From positions 1 to 46,094 of IMG/VR virus record IMGVR_UViG_3300047317_000079: 46,094 nt of DNA; one strand, given 5' to 3'. Every line of letters begins with the position of its first letter. Within the stretch, counting starts at the first letter, position 1. This DNA is from a virus. The position numbers were made by a program, and so were the translations under genes. This document shows positions 24,352 to 30,575 of the stretch, piece after piece. The notes beneath the pieces were generated by a model. That model did no database searches. It saw nothing but the letters and a program-made list of their open reading frames with translations, and was not told the origin of the DNA.

Positions 24352-24363
24352 AAAGAAATAAAT

Positions 24364-24651
24364 CTATCTGTTCCAATGATGATGATTAGCTGTAGGAGTA
24401 CCATCCTCAGCAATAGCAGTCTTTAAGATATAACCTCTATCTTTAGCTGTTTTAACCTTATGGCATGGATTGCAGAGCAACCATAGGTTACTATCATCAT
24501 TAGTACCACCATGTTCTAATGGTGTCTTATGATCTACTTCTCCTACACGTACTGCACGTTTGCACATACAGCAAGTATAGTTATCTCTCTGTCTAATACG
24601 CTTACGCTGGGCTACGCCAGCACTACCAGTAATACGGGAGTTGTTAGACAT
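24364..24651 (-). CDS. HNH endonuclease next to the terminase genes, 95 aa
   Basis: The protein has two zinc CxxC-type knuckles (CCMC and CNPC) around the HNH core: VDHKTP, an asparagine in DDSNLW and a histidine in CNPCHKVK. HNH proteins next to terminase genes in HK97-like phages work with TerL in cos cleavage (established for several phages); this is the likeliest role. The gene and its flanks are visibly richer in A and T than neighbours, which suggests separate acquisition, so a homing-type enzyme is the alternative. Confidence 0.85.
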   Translation of the reverse strand: MSNNSRITGSAGVAQRKRIRQRDNYTCCMCKRAVRVGEVDHKTPLEHGGTNDDSNLWLLCNPCHKVKTAKDRGYILKTAIAEDGTPTANHHHWNR

Positions 24652-24928
24652 ATAAACTCCTATAATATTAAAGGTAGATTAAATCTCCTCGTCGCTTCGC
24701 TCCTCGGATAGAACTACCGTAGGAACCAATCATTAGAGGGATTGAGGGTAAACAAAAGGAATGTTTACAAAGAAATTAATAGGGCAAGCCTGGAACTTGC
24801 CGGGGCGTTCGTCGGGCAACGCTACCACGCGGGAAAGGTCTCGCCTCTCCTATACGGGGTAGTATTTTACATCGTGAAATGTGGTCCGTAACCTGTTGAT
24901 TTTAAAGGGTCGTGGAGGGCGTCCAATG
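24652..24928. other. Non-coding gap between HNH and the second recombinase
   Basis: No credible gene is seen in these 277 bases. On the minus strand GGCAAG/CTTGCC (24,783-24,801, seven-base loop) could end the recombinase transcript. GTAAAC/GTTTAC inverted copies lie nearby (about 24,749-24,769). The left part, next to the HNH gene, is AT-rich; the right part is GC-rich like the rest of the genome, so a composition border falls here. Confidence 0.4.
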
Positions 24929-25837
24929 TCAGGGTGCGGCGTTGCCGTAGTAGCGTTCCAGGGACCTATGACCTAGGCCAGAAATGCTTTTAACTTCCTC
25001 AAAAGTATGGCGGTTCTTCATGCGGAATATTGCCTCGTGTCTGAGGTCGTTAAAATGAAGGTCCGCAATGTTGGCACGTTCTACGGCACGAATAAAAGAG
25101 CGTTGCAAAGCCTGTGCAGTTACTCCGGGAAATACACGGCCTTTAACCTGAGTTCCACGCGAGACTAATACACTTTTAGCTTTGTCAGTTAATGGGATAA
25201 TCCTGTCGCCAGAACGTCCGCGTACTATCAATTCACTCCGGTCTAAATGAATGTTAGACCAGTCCAGATTAACCAATTCAGACTGAGATAATCCGGTTTC
25301 CAAGTCAAGGATAATGGAATCTGTGAGGTATCCACCACGAGTGCGGTTAGCTTCTTCTATTAACTGTGGTTCCTCGTAAGATGCTAGGCGACGAATCCGC
25401 ATTACTTGCGGTTTAGCATATGCAGCACGTACGGGATTATCAGGTAGGTTAATACCGAAGTCGGAGCGGGCTGTCTCCAGTACTTCCTCCAGCACGTCCA
25501 TTAGCTTTGTCCGCTCTGGTTGCCAGGCGGTAATGTCCTCTGCCGATAGCTCCGACACCATGAGGTCCGCAAAGGGGGCTAGCTTGAGGGCTACAAGCTC
25601 AGACTCGTTATCGTCGGTGGGTCCTACAGTGTCCCAATATATCTGGACCACTTCACGGATTGAGGTTAGGTCCGCTGCTTCACGCTCCAGCGGCTTACCG
25701 GACTCTATGTGAGCTTCAAGGTTAGCGGCCCATTGTTCGGCTTCTTCGCGCGTGTCGAATGATTTTGATTGTGGGGCTGCTCCGGCCTTACGTACCTTTG
25801 CTCTCCACTTGTCGCCGCGCTGGCTAATCGATGCCAT
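24929..25837 (-). CDS. Tyrosine-recombinase homologue with degraded catalytic site, 302 aa
   Basis: The fold is intact: an N-terminal arm-binding-like region (SQRGDKWRAKVRK), a core-binding domain and a catalytic-like domain. But the first catalytic arginine is S184 (TGLSQSE instead of TGLRxSE), the histidine of HxxR is N263 (NDLRH), and the hairpin lysine is not evident (R206/R208). R266, H290 and a tyrosine at Y296/Y297 remain. Strand exchange is doubtful. It lies next to divergent promoters and could act as a DNA-binding regulator; equally it may be a decaying relic. Its leader lacks a good ribosome binding site. It is unlike the complete integrase at 1878-2987. Confidence 0.8.
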   Translation of the reverse strand: MASISQRGDKWRAKVRKAGAAPQSKSFDTREEAEQWAANLEAHIESGKPLEREAADLTSIREVVQIYWDTVGPTDDNESELVALKLAPFADLMVSELSAEDITAWQPERTKLMDVLEEVLETARSDFGINLPDNPVRAAYAKPQVMRIRRLASYEEPQLIEEANRTRGGYLTDSIILDLETGLSQSELVNLDWSNIHLDRSELIVRGRSGDRIIPLTDKAKSVLVSRGTQVKGRVFPGVTAQALQRSFIRAVERANIADLHFNDLRHEAIFRMKNRHTFEEVKSISGLGHRSLERYYGNAAP

Positions 25838-25873
25838 GAGTATTTGTCTTTATAAGTAATGCGTGTGCGTGTG

Positions 25874-25902
25874 ATGGTATGGGGCCTGCGCTATTGTGTC
25901 AA
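25874..25902 (-). promoter_or_regulatory. Promoter P3, leftward, for the recombinase homologue
   Basis: On the minus strand TTGACA (25,902-25,897), 17 bases, then TACCAT (25,879-25,874). The surrounding ACAAAGTTCTTGACACA (25,911-25,895) is identical over 17 bases to promoter P2, which points the other way 125 bases to the right. The start would be near 25,867, about 30 bases before the gene. Confidence 0.6.
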
Positions 25903-26021
25903 GAACTTTGTCAGGCCCATGGCAAGAATAAGCGCTCTTTTAAACTCGTATTTGTAACATATTGCTTACATGTACTCGCTTAATATCTTTACTCCGGTAG
26001 AAATTTCCTGTGGTTGGTCCT

Positions 26022-26120
26022 AAGTGGGCCAGCGCACAAAGTTCTTGACACAGAAAGTGGGCCAGCGTACAGTTCAACCCATGGCAGCACAGAACGAAAC
26101 AGACGAAAGCGTAGCCCACT
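26022..26120. promoter_or_regulatory. Cluster of AGTGGGCYA operator-like words
   Basis: AAGTGGGCCAGCG occurs at 26,022-26,034 and again at 26,055-26,067, the second lying between the -35 and -10 of promoter P2. An inverted relative, TAGCCCACT, is at 26,112-26,120. The same word lies within promoter P1 (1586-1595). Copies in the spacers of two promoters are typical of repressor sites. No repressor gene of a known family is visible. Confidence 0.55.
26045..26073 (+). promoter_or_regulatory. Promoter P2, main rightward early promoter
   Basis: TTGACA (26,045-26,050), a 17-base spacer and TACAGT (26,068-26,073), almost the same as promoter P1. It is the only strong host-type promoter seen ahead of the 19-kb plus-strand operon. 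Transcription would start about 26,080, close to an ATG at 26,081, leaving about 390 bases before the first gene at 26,471. Confidence 0.75.
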
Positions 26121-26134
26121 GGGCAAGCAAGTAG
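26081..26134 (+). CDS. Possible leaderless 17-aa peptide at the early transcript start
   Basis: ATG at 26,081 is 8 bases after the -10 box of P2, so it would be at or next to the first base of the transcript. The frame runs 17 codons (MAAQNETDESVAHWASK) to a TAG. The third operator-like word overlaps it. It may be chance; leaderless translation would need experimental support. Confidence 0.25.
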   Translation: MAAQNETDESVAHWASK

Positions 26135-26422
26135 AAAAAGACGTTCTAGGTAGCCTAGGTAGTTGAGTTGGAAGCGAGATAGTTACGGCCTACTAGCCTG
26201 GCGTGTAAGTCCTTGGGAACAAGGCAAGAACAGGATAAAGAGTCGGAGTCGCGGAGAGCAGTCCCAAGGGGAGTATGCCGAGGGAAACCAAAGCGAGGCT
26301 GGGAAGCTAATTAGGACTTCTGATAGCCGTACTTAAACATGCAAACAACGTGCATGGAAGGGTGCGCCTGGACGAACGACGATGGCCCAGCACGAACTAC
26401 GGTTCGTCAAGGAGGATTCTTA

Positions 26423-26449
26423 GTGAGTCTCCTTGTTCAACCGCTGTAG
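26423..26449 (+). CDS. Possible 8-aa leader peptide
   Basis: A perfect AAGGAGG (26,409-26,415) lies seven bases before GTG at 26,423, which opens an eight-codon frame (MSLLVQPL) ending in TAG, 22 bases before the first gene. The ribosome binding site is inside the CAAGGAG/CTCCTTG hairpin. It could be a translated leader peptide or simply an unusually placed ribosome binding site. Confidence 0.3.
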   Translation: MSLLVQPL

Positions 26450-26470
26450 AACTAGAGAGACTGAGGAACA

Positions 26471-26731
26471 ATGATTCGGAGCATGTGCGTAAATCTGTCC
26501 CGTGAGGACGGGAGACCTGATAACACGCTGGTCCGTGTTATCTCAGTAGTGGCGGGGCAGGACTTCAAAATCAAAAGCGCACGTCTTTATGAGTGTGACT
26601 CGGTTGGAAGCGTTCGTATGGAAGTAGCCTACAAAGGTCGCACGATGGACGAGCCTAGTGCTCTGCAATCGGTAATGCGGCTGCTGGGGGTTAGTTCGCT
26701 CATGGAGGCTACTGCACCTGCTTTCGTCTGA
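26471..26731 (+). CDS. Hypothetical early protein, 86 aa
   Basis: First clear gene of the early operon, with GAGGA before the ATG. The product is small and mixed alpha/beta in appearance; no motif is recognised. An intrinsic terminator 64 bases downstream separates it from the rest of the operon, so it would be the most abundant early product. Such first genes often target host defence or host enzymes; that is inference from position. Confidence 0.65.
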   Translation: MIRSMCVNLSREDGRPDNTLVRVISVVAGQDFKIKSARLYECDSVGSVRMEVAYKGRTMDEPSALQSVMRLLGVSSLMEATAPAFV

Positions 26732-26794
26732 TTTATTAGGATAACTACGGATCAATCTACAAATCCGTCCGTAGGTTTTCGTGTAGGTAAGTTT

Positions 26795-26817
26795 GCCCGC
26801 CTTGTTGCGGGCTTTTT
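26795..26817 (+). terminator. Intrinsic terminator inside the early operon
   Basis: GCCCGC, the loop CTTGTT and GCGGGC form a perfect 6-bp stem (26,795-26,812), followed by TTTTT and GTTTT. It is a good rho-independent terminator, placed between the first early gene and all replication genes. Read-through or antitermination would be needed to express the latter from P2, as no other strong promoter is seen. Confidence 0.8.
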
Positions 26818-26843
26818 GTTTTGGCAACTGTTAAGGATAACGA

Positions 26844-27023
26844 ATGAACAAGCAATCACAACCGCAGCAAGAGAAGCGCGACTTTAACGAACACGGCCGC
26901 AATCACACCGTGGGCCAGTTTCTCAACGCTCACCCGGACGCAAAGCGCGTGTTTAACGCGGGCCTCCTGAAGCGCCAGCAGCAAGGCATGTTCTCCATCC
27001 AAGCACGAGCCCGCCTCGTCTAA
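26844..27023 (+). CDS. Hypothetical basic protein, 59 aa
   Basis: ATG at 26,844 has AAGGA six bases upstream. The product begins MNKQSQPQQEKRDFNEHG and is rich in Gln, Arg and Lys, suggesting nucleic-acid or protein binding. It is just below a common 60-codon cutoff. The gene lies between the terminator and the kinase gene. Family not recognised. The DNA coding for its VGQFL segment contains another GTGGGCCAG word, probably by chance. Confidence 0.6.
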   Translation: MNKQSQPQQEKRDFNEHGRNHTVGQFLNAHPDAKRVFNAGLLKRQQQGMFSIQARARLV

Positions 27024-27103
27024 CTCAATGCACGGACTCCAGGGCCGTGCGCATTGTTGACTGTCCGCAGCCGATAACGCACACGGCCTTAACCGGACAA
27101 TCT

Positions 27104-27307
27104 ATGAACCAACGACAAGTATTGATAGAGGCGCACCGCGCCCACGCAAAGGTTACCTACCATGAAGCAACGAGCACAATTCAAATTGACGGGCATCGCT
27201 GGGATCGCTGGCAAGCGCTACGAAGCGGAAAAGAACCGCCGCCAATTGTTACGTGGAATGGGCGTCAAACTCGCTGTTACTCCGACTCCGGAGCAGCGCT
27301 CCAATAA
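27104..27307 (+). CDS. Doubtful ORF overlapping the kinase start, 67 aa
   Basis: An ATG at 27,104 opens a 67-codon frame that overlaps the first 146 bases of the kinase gene in another frame. Its first half is protein-like (MNQRQVLIEAHRAHAKVTY), but the ribosome binding site is weak (GGAC). If it is real, the kinase probably starts farther downstream, for example at 27,258. Recorded as a low-confidence alternative. Confidence 0.25.
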   Translation: MNQRQVLIEAHRAHAKVTYHEATSTIQIDGHRWDRWQALRSGKEPPPIVTWNGRQTRCYSDSGAALQ

Positions 27308-28430
27308 GTTGGGCGGGTTCGACTTTGCCGCGTTAGAAAAGCGGGTTTTCGCTGGGTTCCAGAACCTCCCAAAGCTGGAGATTGGGCGTAGTTTTAAGTT
27401 GTTCGCAAACGAACTGCGTATCGACGGCGCGCGAGTGGGCCGCGTGGACAATCTCCGTATGGACTTGGAGCGGCCCGCGAAAGTTGACCCAGCAGCCGAA
27501 TACGATTCCTACCGTGCACAGTGGCGGCTACATAATCCATCCGGCGTACCGCTCATGGTGTGGGACAGGTACGGATGCGAAATGTATCCGCACGCTTGCC
27601 ACATCTGGGAAAGCCAGCCGTGGGTGTCCGAATGGAAACCAAGCTGTAGAGCCGCGCGTGGCCTCCACTATAACCGGCTTGCCGGAGACGCACGGGTACA
27701 CCGCAATGCAATCGCACGTTCCCGCGCTGTTCGTGTGGGCGAGGGCTTTGCACGGGTAATCCAGCAGTTTGGCTATGCCCGTGCGGAGCTTTACAACGCA
27801 CACCAGGACCACAAGGAGATTTTCGGAAAGTCAGACGTAGACGATAGGCTATTCGAGACGTGGAGATGCACGACCTCAAGCCGTGGCACCGATCCTATGT
27901 TCCTCACCGCAGAGGACGCCTACGACAAAGAGCTAGCCGCGCATCCGTATTACCTTGGGCATGCGTTCACCGAGGCCACCGGGTGGTATCTGCTTGGTGC
28001 GGGTGCGTACTCGTATGCATTCGCTAACGACAACTACCCCGGAATCGTCGTGAAGCTGGGAAAGAGTCGTACGGACGCATGCTTTAAGTACCTCGCATGG
28101 TCCCAACGCAACCAACATTTGCACGGCGTTCCGTCGGTGTACTTCCTGTCTGATTACCAGATGGATTACACGGGTAGCGGGTTCTACGTCGCTGTGCTTG
28201 ACGCTCTTACGGAGAATACAGGCAAAGCGCGGCGCTTGGACCTGCCCCAGCGCAGCCGCCCACGGGAATGGGAGCAGTCGATTCCGGACGATGCTACCGC
28301 AGAAATGAAGGCTCTGTACGAGACGTTAGAGCTAGTGTGGCAATCGACAGACGGTCACCCAGACCTCCACGCAGGAAATATCCTTTTCACCAAAGAGGGA
28401 TTCCCGGTAATCGCGGACCCTTGCTGTTAA
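27162..28430 (+). CDS. Protein kinase-like protein related to T7 gp0.7
   Basis: The C-terminal half has a kinase fold signature in T7 gp0.7 order: a Gly-rich loop GAGAYSYAF (279-287), VVKL with K298, a VPSVY/YVAVLDAL segment, the catalytic loop HPDLHAGN with D401, and IADP with D419 as the metal-binding aspartate. In T7, gp0.7 phosphorylates host proteins, including RNA polymerase, and helps shut off host transcription. Here the protein stops two residues after ADP, so the gp0.7 C-terminal shutoff extension is absent, while an unrecognised 250-residue N-terminal region is present. Start uncertain: ATG at 27,162 has AAGG upstream. Second or third gene of the early operon. Confidence 0.75.
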   Translation: MKQRAQFKLTGIAGIAGKRYEAEKNRRQLLRGMGVKLAVTPTPEQRSNKLGGFDFAALEKRVFAGFQNLPKLEIGRSFKLFANELRIDGARVGRVDNLRMDLERPAKVDPAAEYDSYRAQWRLHNPSGVPLMVWDRYGCEMYPHACHIWESQPWVSEWKPSCRAARGLHYNRLAGDARVHRNAIARSRAVRVGEGFARVIQQFGYARAELYNAHQDHKEIFGKSDVDDRLFETWRCTTSSRGTDPMFLTAEDAYDKELAAHPYYLGHAFTEATGWYLLGAGAYSYAFANDNYPGIVVKLGKSRTDACFKYLAWSQRNQHLHGVPSVYFLSDYQMDYTGSGFYVAVLDALTENTGKARRLDLPQRSRPREWEQSIPDDATAEMKALYETLELVWQSTDGHPDLHAGNILFTKEGFPVIADPCC

Positions 28431-28439
28431 GGAGCGAAC

Positions 28440-28610
28440 ATGCACACGGCAGTAATAGCGTTACTCGTCTGCGTTATCTTGCTCTACGCCATTAGTAGTG
28501 CGTACAAAGTGGGTAAGGGCGACGGGTACGAGGAAGGATTCAAAGCAGGATTGAAGTCTGAAAATCAACGTATCGAAATGTGGAGGAAGTATGAGCGAAG
28601 CAAAATTTAA
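28440..28610 (+). CDS. Small membrane protein, 56 aa
   Basis: ATG at 28,440 follows AGGAG five bases upstream, just after the kinase stop. Residues 4-20 (AVIALLVCVILLYAISS) form a membrane helix and the rest is a charged cytoplasmic tail with GDGYEEGFKAGL. Its last codons overlap the start of the next gene. Not in a standard 60-codon screen. Function unknown. Confidence 0.6.
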   Translation: MHTAVIALLVCVILLYAISSAYKVGKGDGYEEGFKAGLKSENQRIEMWRKYERSKI

Positions 28611-29148
28611 GGTTGGTGACAAGGTTCGTTGCGTAAACATTTTCCCGCCGCTTGTACTAGGTCTGGAGTACACCGTAGAAACAGCGACGGGTGCGGGAGG
28701 TGAGGAGGGTTACATTCAGGTTGCTGAGACGCCTGGTAGCTGGTATCCGTGGCGATTTGAGCTTGTACTCCCGTTCAAGGCTGGCGACCGCGTAACACCG
28801 GGAAGTGAGACAGACGGGTATTTCACGCGGGGAAACGTGTACGTGGTGACCGGTTGCAACATCGGCCCGGGCGGGAACGTACGTGTTTTACTGAACGACG
28901 ACGAAGGGGACGAGCGCATGCGCCAGGCTAGAGATTGGGGACTTGCGCCGGATGCCCTGCATGAGGTAGCAACGCCCGTGGGCAAGGTCCGCATGCTTGA
29001 GCGCGGCAAGCTCCTTGATACGGAATTCGACAGCCCTGTAGCGGCGGGTGATTGGTTGCGCGATAACGGCATTACGGGCGAGTTTGAGCTTATCCGTGTC
29101 GAGTCGCTGGGCAAGATCAAGGCAAGCGTTACTGTGGAGGCCGCGTGA
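28591..29148 (+). CDS. Hypothetical protein with two SH3-like repeats, 185 aa
   Basis: Two similar segments, KFKVGDKVRCVN (about residues 5-16) and PFKAGDRVTPGS (about 61-72), suggest duplicated small beta-barrels of the SH3/KOW type. The C-terminal 60 residues are different. AGGAAG precedes the ATG. It lies in the early operon between two small membrane or lipoprotein genes; no function can be assigned. Confidence 0.6.
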   Translation: MSEAKFKVGDKVRCVNIFPPLVLGLEYTVETATGAGGEEGYIQVAETPGSWYPWRFELVLPFKAGDRVTPGSETDGYFTRGNVYVVTGCNIGPGGNVRVLLNDDEGDERMRQARDWGLAPDALHEVATPVGKVRMLERGKLLDTEFDSPVAAGDWLRDNGITGEFELIRVESLGKIKASVTVEAA

Positions 29149-29366
29149 AGTTATTTTACGCGTTGTGTACTCTTGCTCTAATCGGTGGTTTCGCTAGTGG
29201 TTGTACGGATAGTGCGAAAGCAGATACGCCGCACTTCGGAGAGTACTTAGGCCGCACGCCTCATGTGGCGGCTACCATTGACCGGTTCCAAGACGGCCCA
29301 AACATTTGCTACGTAGCTGGCTACGAGAGGGCTAATCCTCTAGCCATATCCTGCGTACGGGAATGA
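29145..29366 (+). CDS. Small lipoprotein, 73 aa
   Basis: The GTG start overlaps the preceding TGA. The N-terminus is a lipoprotein signal ending FASGC at residue 20. The mature part of 54 residues has two more cysteines that could form a disulfide. An exported early lipoprotein could act in superinfection exclusion; this is inference. Family not recognised. Confidence 0.6.
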   Translation: MKLFYALCTLALIGGFASGCTDSAKADTPHFGEYLGRTPHVAATIDRFQDGPNICYVAGYERANPLAISCVRE

Positions 29367-29416
29367 CCGTAACAGCATCGATTTTCCTGCTTCTCGTCGT
29401 ACCTATACTTCTCTAG
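29363..29416 (+). CDS. Possible 17-aa hydrophobic peptide
   Basis: ATG overlaps the TGA of the lipoprotein gene (ATGA). The frame is MTVTASIFLLLVVPILL then TAG, almost entirely a membrane helix. Start/stop overlap and hydrophobicity resemble other coupled genes in this operon, but the length makes chance likely. Confidence 0.3.
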   Translation: MTVTASIFLLLVVPILL

Positions 29417-29446
29417 TTTTAAACCTCTATACCTTTAGGACTACAC

Positions 29447-29812
29447 ATGGCAAAGAGCCAGCAAGAACAAATCGCAGCACTCGAAACCCGCATCGCAGCC
29501 GACACCGCAAAACTCGCGGAACTTAAGGCCGCAGTTAAGGCCGCCGCACTCGTCGCTAACCTCGCAAAGGACGACATTGTTACGTACCCGTTCGGTCGTG
29601 GTGAAACCCGCAAGAGCTACACGGGCGTCGTCGCTGCTGTCTACGAGACGGATAAGGGCAAGAAAGTTAAGGTCTTGGTGGGTGAGGGTGCAGACCTTGA
29701 CGTACATGTAATCGACATTGGCGCGATTACCTCCGTGGGCGAGGCAGCACAGGAAGCAGACGCACCGAACGCCGAAGCAGCTAGCGCGGACCCGCTGGCA
29801 GCGATTCAGTAA
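29447..29812 (+). CDS. Early protein with coiled coil and SSB-like acidic tail, 121 aa
   Basis: Residues 1-45 form a predicted coiled coil (QEQIAALETRI, KLAELKAAVKA), residues 46-95 a beta-rich domain, and the C-terminus is acidic and ends SADPLAAIQ. The phage single-stranded DNA-binding protein ends AADPLASIG, so both share a tail of the DPLAxI type. SSB-type tails recruit partner proteins; the shared tip suggests both compete for one partner in the replisome. AGGACTACAC precedes the ATG. Confidence 0.65.
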   Translation: MAKSQQEQIAALETRIAADTAKLAELKAAVKAAALVANLAKDDIVTYPFGRGETRKSYTGVVAAVYETDKGKKVKVLVGEGADLDVHVIDIGAITSVGEAAQEADAPNAEAASADPLAAIQ

Positions 29813-29819
29813 CACGAGC

Positions 29820-30038
29820 CGCCGAACGGCGGTTAGTGTTGGTGTAGCTCGGATTGCGAATGAGGGTTGGCGACGGCTGGCCCTGTGTAGCGTGTTCGAT
29901 ACCAGTAAGCAGGACTGAGTAGCCTAGCGTAGCGCTGCGCGATGGCGAAAGAAACCGCCTCTGGATGGTAGAGGGCATAGAGAGCACCGTCCGTGGAGGG
30001 CGGAGGTCGCGCACTGCCACCAACACTAACCGCCGTTC
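29820..30038 (+). ncRNA. Candidate structured RNA enclosed by a perfect 21-bp inverted repeat
   Basis: Bases 29,824-29,844 and 30,018-30,038 are perfect 21-bp inverted copies enclosing 173 bases with no credible gene. Inside lie GGGTTGGC-GACG-GCTGGCCC (8 bp with G-U pairs, 29,864-29,883) and CCTCT/AGAGG around 29,957-29,975. The left arm can alternatively close a local CCGCC-GAAC-GGCGG hairpin (29,820-29,833), mutually exclusive with the long stem. It follows the 121-aa gene by eight bases. It could be an RNase III processing site, a regulatory RNA or a switch. No known RNA family is recognised. Confidence 0.6.
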
Positions 30039-30072
30039 TACTCACCGACCAATAAATCAATCAAGGATAACC

Positions 30073-30348
30073 ATGCACAAAATTACTGCTGCAATTCTCG
30101 CCGCGTTCGCGTCGCTTCGTGGTGTTGCTCTCAAGGTGCGCGCTAGTCTTATCGACGCCCATGTAGCTAACCTCTCGAAGCTGGAGGACAAGGCTAAGGC
30201 GGAGGTCTCGCTGGCCCAGGAAGCCAAGACGCGTGCACTGGACCTGTACACGTTCGCATGCAAGGAGATTGTAGAAGCGGACGCTAAGGTACGAGAGGTT
30301 CAATTGTTCGTGAAGGAGGAAGCAGCAAAGCACGGCGTAACGCTTTGA
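30073..30348 (+). CDS. Helical hypothetical protein, 91 aa
   Basis: ATG at 30,073 has AAGGA five bases upstream; a longer frame from 29,965 lies inside the structured RNA and is rejected. The product starts MHKITAAILAAFASLRGVAL, perhaps an amphipathic or membrane-associated helix, followed by a long charged helix (residues 30-85) that could form a coiled coil. Function unknown. Confidence 0.6.
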   Translation: MHKITAAILAAFASLRGVALKVRASLIDAHVANLSKLEDKAKAEVSLAQEAKTRALDLYTFACKEIVEADAKVREVQLFVKEEAAKHGVTL

Positions 30349-30575
30349 GCTTGCTCACTGTCGTATTCCTGATCCTGTTCGCCCTCAAGCTGGCAGGTAT
30401 CGGGGTAGTGGCTACGTGGTCGTGGTGGTTGGTAACTCTGCCGCTGTGGTTCGGGTTCGCTCTCGGTGTCGGTCTGCTGGTTATCGGGCTCGTCCTGGCG
30501 TTCCTGGGAGCGGGTGGCGTAGCTGCTACGGAATCGCTGGAGCGAGTTATCCGGAAGGCCATGAAACGTAAGTAA
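30345..30575 (+). CDS. Small membrane protein, 76 aa
   Basis: The TTG start overlaps the preceding stop (TTGA). Two membrane helices are visible (about residues 3-25 and 33-57), followed by a basic C-terminal tail ending KAMKRK. It is coupled to the helical protein upstream and to the HNH gene downstream. Function unknown. Confidence 0.6.
   Translation: MSLLTVVFLILFALKLAGIGVVATWSWWLVTLPLWFGFALGVGLLVIGLVLAFLGAGGVAATESLERVIRKAMKRK

Larger units (their letters stand above)
26081..26470 (+). ncRNA. Structured 5' leader of the early operon
   Basis: About 390 bases separate the P2 start from the first gene. Several stems are visible: CCTTG-GGAA-CAAGG (26,211-26,224), CATGCA/TGCATG (26,338-26,356), ACGAAC/GTTCGT (26,392-26,407) and CAAGGAG/CTCCTTG (26,408-26,435). 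CCTTGGGA (26,211-26,218) can instead pair with TCCCAAGG (26,262-26,269), which would break the first stem, so alternative folds exist. An intrinsic terminator follows the first gene. An antitermination or attenuation role is therefore plausible but unproven. Confidence 0.5.

Noticed and set aside
27553-27879. 108-codon minus-strand frame inside the kinase gene
   Set aside because: Overlaps the kinase frame fully on the other strand and has no promoter or ribosome binding site.
29836-29912. tRNA-like words (GTAGCTC, GTTCGAT) inside the structured RNA
   Set aside because: No seven-base acceptor stem, proper anticodon arm or T-arm can be drawn. The words are probably coincidental.
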